From Cavia porcellus (lineage: Eukaryota > Chordata > Mammalia > Rodentia > Caviidae): a DNA stretch of 64,000 nt. The notes under the pieces are model-generated. The model saw only the letters and a list, made by a program, of their open reading frames with translations. It did not search any database and was not told the origin of the DNA. Made by a program: the position numbers and the translations under genes. Shown here piece after piece: positions 11,692-21,747 of the stretch; the first letter of the stretch is position 1; every line of letters starts with the position of its first letter. Where the stretch lies: assembly GCF_034190915.1 (NCBI RefSeq), contig NW_026947502.1, positions 33,448,785-33,512,784 on the forward strand. Reading direction: 5' to 3'.

Positions 11692-11702
11692 CTTGAAATG
11701 TC
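11692..11702. repeat. SINE target-site duplication, right
   Basis: Second copy of cttgaaatgtc. Confidence 0.85.
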
Positions 11703-12129
11703 CAGTTGATTTCTCTGGCTACAGGTTCCTGAGTCTATAGATGTTCTGCTGCAGGAAACTCACATTTCTCCAGGACTCAGCGAATCAGAGGGAGGCAGGA
11801 TAGCAGCAACTGGCATCTAGTTTATCTCAACCAGCATGTGTGGGAAAATTGTGTGTTAGACACTGGCCTGGACACAAGGGAAATGGATGGATGCATCATA
11901 GAGCTTTGCTTTCACACAATTTATAGCTACAGTGAATTATTTACCTAAACCATGAGGATAGGAGTTGGGAGTGGAAAGGACTTGGCCTAAGTTTATATGG
12001 CCCTGCCTAGGCTGGATGCTTCACATGTGCTTTGAAGGAATGGATCCTGTAGGTTCTCCTTGACAGTGAATGATAAAAACCCTGAGCTGTATCAATGCTT
12101 GGCTCCTGTGTGATATTCAGACTTGGGCC
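11703..12129. other. unassigned DNA
   Basis: No recognisable feature. Confidence 0.5.
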
Positions 12130-12450
12130 CAGAGGGATAGTCTGGGGGGATCAAAAGCACACTCTGAAAATGGTTTATATCTGGACTTCTCCTCTTGTGT
12201 ACTCATAGGTGGGGCTTTTGGGAATAATTTGATCAGGAAAGCACGTGGAATCTGATCAGAAAATGTGAGTCACTAAGGCGTGGTCTGGAAGGGCTTATCT
12301 TTTCTCGGGTCCTCTCTTCACTCTCTCTGTTTCCTGATTACCATGCCACAAGCTGATCCTTCTCTGTCTTGCCCTCTGCCATACTGTCCTGCCTTGGAGC
12401 CAGCCCATGGACTAAGACCTCTATAAACTACGAGCCAAAATTGTAGGTGT
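12130..12450 (+). mobile_element. MaLR solitary LTR (MST/MT-like), partial
   Basis: 'gaatctgatcagaaaatgtgagtcac', 'ggcgtggtctggaagggctta', a ctctctctg block, 'gattaccatgccacaagctg', and 'gagccagcccatggactaagacct' follow the body of a MaLR LTR in sense orientation. The TG start and the polyadenylation/3' end are not clear. Confidence 0.65.
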
Positions 12451-13004
12451 ATCTACATAGCATGTCTTAATTCATGTTATTTCCTTGTCCCTCTCTCCTT
12501 CCATTTCCAGAGCCCTCTCCCCTTCCCATCTGCACAAGATTCTTATTGATTCTATTTTGCTTTAAATTATATATACTTTGGGTTTTTCATGTAGATGAGT
12601 TGTGTGATATGTAAATTTGTGTCTGATTTGTTTCATTTAGCATTTACGCTTTCAAAATGCATTCAGTTTTCTACAAATGACTCAAGTTTATCTGTCTTTA
12701 TGGCAAAGAAGTACTCAGTTGTGGATAAATATCACTTTTTCCACTCCTCTTGTGGACATATAGGCTTCTTCTAAGATTTGGCTACTGTGAGCTGTGGTGT
12801 TATAAACATGAGTATCACTGTAGTATGGTGTCTTTAACTCTTTCAGGATGTTACCTAGAAAGAAAATGACTAGACAAAATGGAATTTCTAATTTTAGTTT
12901 TTGAAGCATCTCCATACTGATTACCACAGTAGTTACAGTTGTTTACGTTACCATAAGGGATGCAGAAATGTCTTTTTTCCTATGGCATTTGTTATTATTT
13001 TATT

Positions 13005-13127
13005 AATTTTTTTTTTTACTTTTAAAAAGCAATCCAGAAAACAAGATAGAAATAATACAGAATTTCAAAAAATAACAGTAAGATATCAACACTAATTAAT
13101 GTATTATTGTCTGTCTAGTACAAAAAG
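13005..13127 (-). mobile_element. short L1 3'-tail insertion
   Basis: 'agatagaaataatacagaatttcaaaaaataacagtaag' and its surroundings match the 3' tail at 16490-16590 and 5560-5620. The host L1 reads 'gcatttgttattattttatta' to the left and 'cttgatttcttaatgttagcc' to the right, so this is a severely 5'-truncated insertion of the same tail family. Confidence 0.75.
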
Positions 13128-14258
13128 TAAATTACTTGATTTCTTAATGTTAGCCATTCTTTCTGGAGTAAGAGAACATCTCAATGTTGTCTAATTTGCA
13201 TTTCTCTGATTGTCAGACAGGATAAATATATTTTCATGTATTTATTGACCTCATACATCTTCTTCTGAGCTGTGTCTATTCATTTCATTTTTCCATTTTT
13301 ATTAGGTCTTTTATTTGGGGCGGGGGAGGTCTGGTGTTTTTGAGTCCTTCATATATTCTAGATATTAGTCCTTTGAGAAGTCATTGGAAAAATTATTTTC
13401 TCATTCTGTAGGTGGTCTCTTCACTCTTGATTTTTCTTTGCTGTGAAGAGCTTTTTAATTTGATAAAATCCCATTTGTTGATTATTGATGCTATTTCTTG
13501 TGCAATTGGGATTCTGTTTAGAAAGCCTTTACCTTTACCTGGGTCTTCATTAGTTTTGCCTATTTTATCTTCCAAGAGAATAAATGTTTCTACTTTAATT
13601 TTTAGTCTTTGTTCCACTGTTTTAAAAATTTTGGTACTCAGTGATATGTATGCATTGGTCTAGATTCTATCTTCTGCAATGTGTGTAGCCAATTTTCCAG
13701 CCCAGTTTGTTAAACAGGCTATCTTTCCTCCATCATACACATTCCATTACTTTGGCAAAGGTTAGACAACTGACCGCCTGGGATTGCTTCTATCTTCATG
13801 CTGTCTAACTGATCCACATTTCTGTTTAAGGGCAAGTAACATGCTGGGTCTTTTAAAAATCTCTGTAATTTTGTATTATAACTTGAATTCTAGGATTTTT
13901 TATGCCTTCTGCTTTACTCTTATTTCCCAGAGCTGCTTTTGTTATTCTCAGACTCTTCTGGTTTAATATAAACTTTAGGACTCTTTTCCTCCAGTACTGT
14001 GAAGAATGCTATTGGTATTATGATTGGCATTGCATTAAATCTAAATGTTATTTGGTAGTATGGCCATTTTGACAATATTGGTTCTGCTTGTCCATTTTCT
14101 GATGTCCTCTTTTGTCTCCTTTGAGAGTGTTGTAGTTTTGTTATCAAAGTCTTTTACTATCTTTCTTAGGTTAATTGTTAAGTAGTTAATTTTTTGAGGT
14201 ATTATGAATGGCATTATTATCCTAATTTCTTTTTTGGTGAAACTCAATATTAGTCTTC

Positions 14259-14264
14259 AGGAAG
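14259..14264. repeat. provirus target-site duplication, left (AGGAAG)
   Basis: aggaag precedes the left LTR and recurs at 15336-15341. Six-base duplications are typical of class II (ERVK/IAP-like) integration. Removing the insert restores continuous host-L1 sequence. Confidence 0.9.
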
Positions 14265-14695
14265 TGTCGGTGTCACTCCCGGCCGGCAGGAAGGACACAC
14301 AACAAAGTCTGGCAGTGGACAACCTTTTCTTTTATTTTCCTTCTCCGTACAGCCTGCCCTGGGATCGCTCCCAGCCGAAGCCTCCTCTGGTCCGCTCCCC
14401 GCGGCTCCTTTCGTGCTTCGCTCCGAAGCCTCTACCGGTCCGCTCTCCGCGGCTCCTTCTGGGCTTCTACTTCCCCCCAGGGGTGGCACCAGTATATATA
14501 CGGATACAGTGTCCAATCATATTAAAGTAAGCAAGGCAAGCTGATTGGCTAACATATTATTGAGCGGGTTGTTTACGCGGTAAGCAGGAAACTAACGTGC
14601 TCGATGGGAGGGGTAATCTAACTCAGGCTTTACTCTTTACCACAGGCCGCATGATCGCTATATGCGACGGCTCGGCAATGTGGTGGCTCCCAACA
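14265..14695 (-). repeat. 3' LTR of the mini-provirus
   Basis: On the minus strand it starts TGTTGGGAG and ends CACCGACA (TG...CA termini). It carries CCAAT boxes, a TATA box (14492-14501), two near-repeats of about 50 bp in the transcribed part, and AATAAA (complement at 14331-14336). Confidence 0.9.
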
Positions 14696-14910
14696 TCTCC
14701 CCCTTTTTTATTTTAAATAAGTCTACGCATCGCAGCCCGTCCTGAATTGAGTGTAGAGGCCTATGCCCTGATAGGAGGCCCACCAAGGGCTCTCGGCGTC
14801 GGCCCGGGTCGGCCGTCCCCGAGTCTGCCGAGGCCCCGAGGCCCTCGTCCTTTTTCCAGGGCCAGGAAGGAACCGGACGGAACCTGGATGCACACAGGCA
14901 TACACTCATC
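14696..14910 (-). other. residual internal region with polypurine tract
   Basis: The polypurine tract aaaaaagggggaga (complement at 14696-14709) abuts the 3' LTR. The rest is about 200 bp of GC-rich leader-like sequence. The base pairs expected for a primer-binding site after the 5' LTR are replaced by 'gatgagtgtatgcc', so the deletion took the PBS or its join lies at the LTR edge. A 166-codon open frame on the minus strand (15158-14658) runs from the 5' LTR through this region into the 3' LTR. It has no retroviral motif. Confidence 0.8.
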
Positions 14911-15335
14911 GGTGTCACTCCCGGCCGGCAGGAAGGACACACAACAAAGTCTGGCAGTGGACAACCTTTTCTTTTATTTTCCTTCTCCGTACAGCCTGCC
15001 CTGGGATCGCTCCCAGCCGAAGCCTCCTCTGGTCCGCTCCCCGCGGCTCCTTCCGTGCCTCGCTCCGAAGCCTCTACCGGTCTGCTCTCCGCGGCTCCTT
15101 CCGGGCTTCTACTTCCCCCCAGGGGTGGCACCAGTATATATACGGATACAGTGTCCAATCATGTTAAAGTAAGCAAGGCAAGCTGATTGGCTAACATATT
15201 ATTGAGCGGGTTGTTTACGCGGTAAGCAGGAAACTAACGTGCTCGATGGGAGGGGTAATCTAACTCAGGCTTTACTCTACCACAGGCCGCATGATCGCTA
15301 TATGCGGCGGCTCGGCAATGTGGTGGCTCCCAACA
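14911..15335 (-). repeat. 5' LTR of the mini-provirus
   Basis: Near-identical to 14269-14695. The TATA box lies at 15133-15143 and the AATAAA complement at 14973-14978. The last two bases at the internal side do not match the CA end of the other LTR, consistent with a deletion join or mutation there. Confidence 0.9.
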
Positions 15336-15341
15336 AGGAAG
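15336..15341. repeat. provirus target-site duplication, right (AGGAAG)
   Basis: Matches 14259-14264. Confidence 0.9.
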
Positions 15342-16451
15342 GTTATTAATTTTTCTGTGTTTATTTTGTATCTTATTACATCGATGAATTTGCCTATTAG
15401 CTCTATGAGTCTTTTGGTAGATTTTTTTTGGGTCTTCAATGTAAAGGGCCATGTCATCTAGTTTTACTTCTTTCTTTGCTATAAATGTCCTTTTAATATC
15501 TTTCTCTTGCCTGATTGTTTTCAAGTACCATATTGAACAGGAGTGCTAATGGTGGTCATCCTTGTCTTGTTTCTGGTTTTGGAGGAAAATCTTTTAGTTT
15601 CTCCTCAGTTAATATGATGTTGGCAGTAGATTTATCATAAATAGGTTTTATCAGACTTACATAACATCCTTCAGTACCTATGTTCCTCAGCATCTTTTAA
15701 AAATCAGGAGTGGATGTCATATTTATCAAAAGCTTTTTCTGCATCTATTAATATGATCATCTGATTTTTATCTTTGCTTCTGTTTATGTAATTTATCACA
15801 TTTACTTATTTTCATATGTGAAACTGTGTTTACATCTCTAGGATGAAGATCATGCTATATGAACTTTTGGTCATGCTATATGAACTTTTTGATGATTTGT
15901 TGCATTCTATTTGCCAGTATCTTGCTGAGGATTTTTAAATCTATGTTTGTGAAGAAAATTGCCCTGTAGTTTTCTTTTTTAATTGAATTCTGTTCTGATT
16001 TTTGAATCAAGGTAATGCTAGCTTCCAGGAATGAATTTGGCAGTACTCCTTCCCTTTTAACTTTATTAAAGAGCTTGAGTAATATTGGCATTAGACCTCC
16101 TTTAAAGTTCTTATAGAATTTAACAGTGAATGCATCGTAGCTTTTCATAGCCTCAATTTCATTTCCTGTTATGGGACTGTTTGGAATTTTTTATCTCTTT
16201 TAATTTTGGTAATTCATATTTGTCTAGAAATCTGTACACTTCTTCTAGATTTTCCAATTTGTTGAAGTATAAGTTTTCACAGTAGTTGTTGATAATATTC
16301 TGCATTTCAATGATATCCATTGTGAGTTTGCATTTTTCATTTCTAATTGCACTGATGTGTGTCCTTTCTTTCCTTCTCTCACTAAACTTGGCTAAAGGTT
16401 TGTCTGTTTCATGTATTCCTTTAAAGGACTAACTATTCATTTCATTGATAC

Positions 16452-16469
16452 TTTGTATTGTTAGCCTTA
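16452..16469. repeat. L1 target-site duplication, left
   Basis: tttgtattgttagcctta recurs at 20661-20678 with one mismatch. Host-L1 sequence is continuous when the insert is removed. Confidence 0.9.
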
Positions 16470-16815
16470 TTTTTATTTAAAGAGAAAAAAGCAAAACAGA
16501 AAAAAGAGTAGAAATAATACAGGCTTTCAAAAAATAAACAGTAAGAAATCACTAGTTGATAAATTACGTATTGTCCTCTTTGAAGTAGTTGTTCAAGTTA
16601 CAAAATTAAAGCATACAAAGTGGACATTCAAACAGTGAGTCTGCAAACAGTCTGTTCGATGATCCAACAAAACCTTAGTAATATGGTTGTCAACCCTACA
16701 CACTTATACATGCAGTTATATCTTTTAGAGCACTTTCTTTTCCTCTCTTTTTTACAACAGAAATTACACATTTTGGATTTTATTACTCCTACATTTCTTA
16801 TTACTTTTTACACTA
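16470..16815 (-). repeat. L1 3' UTR and poly(A) signal
   Basis: The minus strand ends ...tctctttaaataaaaa (AATAAA plus A tail). It shares long stretches with 5515-5880 and 13005-13127, for example 'attacacattttggattttattactcc'. Confidence 0.8.
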
Positions 16816-18345
16816 GAGACACAATACTTGCCTCCAGGAATGATTTAGGGAGGATTGCTTCCTTTTCAATTTCATTGAAGAGTTTAAGGAGTATTGGCAT
16901 CAAATCTTCTCTAAATTTCTTGTAAAATTCAGCCATGAATCCATCAGGACCTGGGCTTTTCTTTGCTGGTAATTTTTAATTATATTTTCAATTTTAATAG
17001 CTGATACTAGGCTATTCAAAATTTCTATATATTCTTGATTGAACTTTGGTAGTTCTTATGTTTCTAGAAATATGTCCATTTCCTCTGTGTTTTCCATTCT
17101 ATGTGAGTAGAGATTTTCAAAGTAGGTATTCATGGTCTTTTGAATTCCCCTGGGATCTGTAGTAATTTCCCCCTTTTCAGTCCTTATTGCGTGAATTTGG
17201 GTTTCTTTTCTTTTCTTTATAAGGTTAGCTAGAGGTTTGTCAATTTTGTTTATTCTCTCAAATATCAGCTTTTTGACTCATTAACTTGTATTTTTTTAGT
17301 TTCAATTGCATTGATTTCTGCTCTAATCTTTACAATTTCCTCTCTTCTATGAGCTTTGGGTTTTACTTGCTCTTCTTTTTCTAGAAGCTTGAGATGAAGC
17401 ATTAGGTTTTTATTTGTGTTCATTTTTTGGTATAACAATTTATTGCTATATATTTACCTCTTAAGACTGCTTTTACTTCATCCCACAGATTACAGTATAT
17501 TGTTTCCGCACTTTCATTGAATTGTAGGTATTGCTTTATTTCTTCTTTAATTTCATCTGTAGCCCACTGGTTGTACAAGAGGTTGTTATTTAATTTCCAT
17601 GCATTTATGCAGATTTTCAATTTCTTTTGCTGTTAATTTCCAATTTCAATGTGCTTTGGCCAGATATTATGCATGGGATAATTTCAATATCTTTGCAGGT
17701 ACTGAAGAATGTTTTATGGGATGATATATGATCTATTTTAGAGAATGTCCCATGCACAGCTGAGAAGAATGTGTATTCTGATGTGCTTGGGTGGAACACT
17801 CTGTAAACACCTACTAAGTCCAATTGCTTGCAGATATGATTCATGCTATTATTTCTTTGCTGACTTTTTGTCTGGTTGATCTATCTCTTTGTGTCAATGG
17901 GCCATTAAGTTCCCCTGTTATAATTGTGCTCTTGTGTATTTAGTTTTTCATGTCCATTAGTATCTGTCTTACATAGTTGGGTGCTCCTGTATTTGGTGCA
18001 TGTATATTTATAACTGTTAGTTCTTCCTTTTAAATTTTTCCACTAACAAGTAAGTAGTGACCTTCTTGATCTCTTTTAATCATTTTAGGTTTGAAGTTCA
18101 CATTGTCTGCAAATAGAATAGTTACCCCTGCATTTTCTGGGATCCTGTTGCATGGAATACCGTTTTCCATCCTTTGACTTTTAATCTATGAGTTTCCTTT
18201 TGGGTCAGATATGTTTCTTGTATAGAGTATTCTTGTACAGAGTATGTTTCTTGATCCATCTGTCAACCTATTTCTTTTGATAGATGAATTGAGGCCATTT
18301 ACATTTATGGATATCACTGATATGTACTGGCTTGACTTGGCTATG
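16816..18345 (-). pseudogene. L1 ORF2 remnant (endonuclease and start of RT)
   Basis: Near 16930-16960 the minus strand encodes the 'PGPDGF' block just upstream of the reverse transcriptase core, followed by EFYKKF and [11 protein letters not shown], after which the sequence breaks into 3' UTR. Upstream (to about 18345) it follows the endonuclease domain. YADD-containing RT core, and the cysteine-rich C-terminus are absent. Multiple stops and frameshifts are present. The native protein of about 1,270 residues is reduced to about the first 500. Confidence 0.78.
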
Positions 18346-18499
18346 TTATATTCCAGTTGTTTGCTTTCTGCTTTTCCTCCTTGTTTTGTTGCTTCTCTTA
18401 CCTGGTGGTTTCTTTGTGTTGTTGCTCTGGGGATTGTAGTCCTTTTTGTCTCATCTAGTGTATCTTTTAATAGTCTTTCTAGGGTTGGTTTGTGGATGT

Positions 18500-19450
18500 G
18501 AGTTTCTTCAGTTGTTCTTTGTCATGGAAGTATCTTTTTTCTCCATTAAATTTGAATGAAAGTTTTTCTGAATACATCAGTCTGGGTTGAAAGCTGTTTT
18601 CTCCCAGGGCTTGAAACATCTCACTCCACGCTCATCTTGACTTGAGGGTTTGTGCTGAAAAGTCTGCTGTGATTCTAATGGACTTTCCTTGATAGGTGAG
18701 TTGTGTCTTTTCTCTAACAGCTTTTAGTATTTTGTTTTTATGCTGTATGTCTTATTATATGTCTGGGTATAGATTTATATTGGTTGTGACTCTTTGGCAT
18801 TCTATATGCCTCACTTATCTGCATATCAGATTTTTCCCCATGTTTGGGAAAATTTCTGCCTTCATTTCTGTGAATATTTTAGTTATGTCTTTTGCATTGA
18901 CTCCTGCATCTTCACTGATGCCTATTTATTTTATATTATTTCTCTCCACATCATCTTGAAGCTGTTGGATTGTCATTTCACGCTGCTTTGCTATTTTTAA
19001 AGGTTCTTTCCTTTCATGATCGTTAATTGGGGTCCTTTCCTCAAGGTCTGAAATTTTATCCTCAGCTTCATTTAAAAGGTTTTGCCAGCTTTGAATAGAA
19101 TTTTTTGTTTCTTGGATGTCTCTTTGAGTTTGTTTCATGAATTCTGATTGTTTTCTTTATTGTTCATTCAAGGTTTCAATCAGTTTCCCATGCTCCTGTA
19201 CTTTTTTCTCTATTTCTTCTTTAGCTGTGCTCAGCAACTCCTTTACCAAGGTTGTTATTTCTATCTTTACATGGGAGAGTACTTCTAATTTGATTTCCTC
19301 TATAGCCTCAGGGAGTTGTTTTTTAATTCACTTGCTATCTTTTGAGATTTCCCATGTGTTACTTTTGAAGTCCTCTGTTTCAATGTCTCCTGTACTTGAT
19401 CCTGGTGGACTAGATGTTTGAGATTGCATTTTGCTTTTTTGTTTTAGCAT
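18500..19450 (-). pseudogene. L1 ORF1 remnant
   Basis: An ATG at 19450 starts a frame that includes a Glu/Lys-rich coiled-coil region (KQTQRDIQETKNSIQSW and NEAEDKISDLEERT near 19140-18990), then diverges toward the RRM and C-terminal domain by 18500. In-frame stops interrupt it, for example near 19325 and 19160. It is a dead copy of the L1 RNA-binding protein. Confidence 0.8.
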
Positions 19451-20660
19451 TTTCCCCTTTCGAGTTAATATTTGGTCCTTCAATTCCACTAATGTCAACT
19501 GTTAGTGGTGTATATCTTGGGGTCCTACTATAAGATTGATGTTTGTCCAACTGTTGGGTCCCTCAATGAACAGGTGGGCCAGTCATCTGACTTCCCACTG
19601 TAGGACCTATTGCATGAATCCTATGTTCTTCCTGGGCTGACAAGCCTATTAGTATTCATGTTGGTCAACTTTTAGTTCCTGCTATTACTTTATCTTCAGG
19701 TTATTCTGAGTCACCAAATCTCCCTGTCTACTGTGCTTGTGTCAGCTGAGGCCCTACTGTGTCCCTATTGTGTTCCTGTGTGTCTCATGAGCCCTTTTGA
19801 TTTTCTCCAAGTTGGGAGGAGTCCTTATTGGCACACTCCTCACCCTGCCTGATGTTTTCTGTGTGCAGGAAGGAGTCACCCACACTCTTGTCAGACTCAC
19901 CAAGGTCTTACAGTTAGTTGGAGGGAGCTTTACTACTGGCTCTATTTACCCACTGTACACCTCTATTTTAGGGGCATACTCACCACACTGCCTGGGGCCT
20001 ACTGAGATCTTCTGTTTGGTTGAGGCAGTTACTGAATCTCCCACCAAGCTAGCACAGTTAATCCATTGCAGTCCAAGGTTCTGGGAGAAGGGGTGGGAGC
20101 TGAAGATCAACAGCAGTATTAGGTTCAGGAGGTAGAGAGTGTCCCTCAGGAGTCAGCAGATGTCCTGGGTCTGAGTGTCTGCTGGGCACGAGCCACAGTC
20201 CTAGGACAGCGTGGCATTCCTCAGCACTGACTGGAGTCACATAGGAAGCAGGTAGTTGCGTGGGCCAAGGCCTGAGGGCAGCACGCATTCCCTAGGGCTG
20301 GTGGAAGTCATGCAGGAAGCACACAGCGGCGCCGGCCAAGGTCCTAGTGTAGTGTGGTGTTCCTCAGTGCCAGCTGGAGTTGCACTTATTTCCCGGTTTT
20401 GAGCAATATTTCAAAGCTTCTTTAGTGCACTCAGAATCACCCTTTTGGCCCACTTTTGGCTCCTGGGGAACTGCTTGCCACTTGGAGCTTGCTGGGTGTG
20501 GCCCAGTTGGGCTTTTAGGCACTCTGTGTGTCTTCTGGTGATTTTAGGAGCAGGGCACAGTCTTACTGCCTGGGAGTGAAGTTCTAAGGCTTCCCCATGC
20601 ACTGGAATTCAATTTGTGCCCAGTCAGGACCCGGGATTGGATTCCGGGCCCTGCTCACTG
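19451..20660 (-). promoter_or_regulatory. L1 5' UTR (internal promoter region)
   Basis: About 1.2 kb of GC-richer sequence lies between the TSD and ORF1. It includes three tandem ~70-bp units at 20176-20383. By family knowledge this region holds the RNA polymerase II internal promoter. Activity today is unknown. Confidence 0.75.
20176..20383 (-). repeat. three tandem ~70-bp monomers in the L1 5' UTR
   Basis: Units at about 20176-20242, 20243-20313 and 20314-20383 share 'aggaagca', 'ggccaagg', 'ctag' and 'ctggagt/ctggtggaagt' marks in the same order. They are diverged (roughly two-thirds identical by eye). Confidence 0.75.
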
Positions 20661-20678
20661 TTTGTATTGTTAGTCTTA
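20661..20678. repeat. L1 target-site duplication, right
   Basis: tttgtattgttagtctta, one mismatch from 16452-16469. Confidence 0.9.
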
Positions 20679-21370
20679 ATTTCATTCATTCCCACTCTGA
20701 TTTATAATTTCCTTAGAATTAGGTTTCAATTCAGACTACTCATTGTTTTGGAACTTAAAATATATGATTTGATTACTTATTGTGCTTCACTCTGTTCTTC
20801 TAATGTGAGCACTCACATCAATACACTTTCTTATTAGGACTTCTTTTGCTGTATCCCATAGGTTCTGGTATGTTATACTGTTATTCTAGAAATTTTTAAA
20901 ATTTCTTTGTTGATTTCTTCTCGGTCAGTTGGTTATTCGGGAGTTTATTATTTAATGTATCCTTTTGTTGTAGAACTCTGCAGATATCTATTAATGTTCG
21001 GGTGTTTGTAAAAACTTCTGTAGTTTTTTGTGATTGATTTTTCATTTTGATGCACTATGATCTGATAATACACATGGGATAATTTTGATACTTTTGTATT
21101 TCTTTAAGAAAGTTTTTGGGTTAGTTTGTGATCTATTTTGGCAAAGCTTCTAAGAAGAATGATATTTTATTGTGGTACGATAGAAAACTCTTTACATATC
21201 TATTAAGTCCATTTGTTTGAAAGTGTGGTTGAGCTCTGATATTCCTTTAGTTTTTGTTTACTTGATCATTTGTGAAAGTGGGTGTTAAGATTTCCGTTAC
21301 GAGTGTGTTAATGTTAATTTGATCTTTTATATAAAGCAGAATTTGCTTTATGAAATTGGGTGCTTGCTAC

Positions 21371-21747
21371 CTTACTTGCTTTTTTTCTCATTGCAAAGTC
21401 AAAATGCAAAATGCCCAAGGTTAAAGGGGGAAAGGTTTACTTAGCTCATAGTTCGTAGAGGTTTTAGTCCATATCAACTGGCTCCAAGGCAGGGTGAGAC
21501 ACAGAATAGAATGACATTTCACAGTGGTGGAAGACAGCAACAAGAGCAAAAAAAGTAGAAGGGATGAGCCTTTTTCTGTCCTTGTGTGCATGCTACCCAC
21601 CCTAGGGTGGGTGTGGCATTCACACTCTTAAACCCAGCATTGTACTATGAATCAATCACAAACTCTAGATTCATCCACCTATGGAAAGTCTGGACCCCCC
21701 ATGACTGTATGAGGCTTTGTGGGGACATCTAGACACAAAATGTAGCA
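21371..21747 (-). mobile_element. MaLR solitary LTR (diverged) inside host L1
   Basis: 'ggttaaagggggaaaggtttacttagctcatagttc', 'caaggcagggtgag' and a 3' 'tggggacatctagacacaaaatgtagca' match the reverse of a MaLR LTR ('TGyTAyrGTTTGkATrtkg...TCCCC...'). Host L1 resumes with 'ggtattaggtgtgtatatatt'. Confidence 0.75.

Larger units (their letters stand above)
14265..15335 (-). mobile_element. class II (ERVK/IAP-like) mini-provirus, internally deleted
   Basis: Two LTRs in direct orientation flank only about 215 bp of internal DNA, and the whole sits between AGGAAG duplications. The minus-strand LTR begins TGTTGGGAGCC, as IAP-type LTRs do. gag, pro, pol and env are all absent. The polypurine tract next to the 3' LTR is kept, but no tRNA primer-binding site follows the 5' LTR. 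By eye the LTRs differ at about 6 substitutions and one 2-bp indel over about 425 bp (near 1.4%), so integration is recent compared with its surroundings. It is GC-rich (CpG-bearing) in an AT-rich neighbourhood. It cannot encode any retroviral protein. Confidence 0.9.
16470..20660 (-). mobile_element. younger L1 with 5' UTR, ORF1, truncated ORF2 and 3' UTR (4.2 kb)
   Basis: On the minus strand the order is GC-rich 5' UTR (20660-19451), ORF1 (19450 to about 18500), ORF2 endonuclease and start of reverse transcriptase (about 18345-16816), then directly 3' UTR and an A-rich end (16815-16470). The TSD covers the whole unit, so the missing last two-thirds of ORF2 (about 2.3 kb) was lost either before insertion or later without touching the flanks. 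Frames carry several stops. It keeps the whole 5' promoter region, which is unusual because most copies are 5'-truncated. Confidence 0.87.

Noticed and set aside
14658..15158. A retroviral or host protein of 166 residues
   Set aside because: It spans LTR, leader and LTR with no retroviral motif, and its composition follows the GC-rich LTR repeats.
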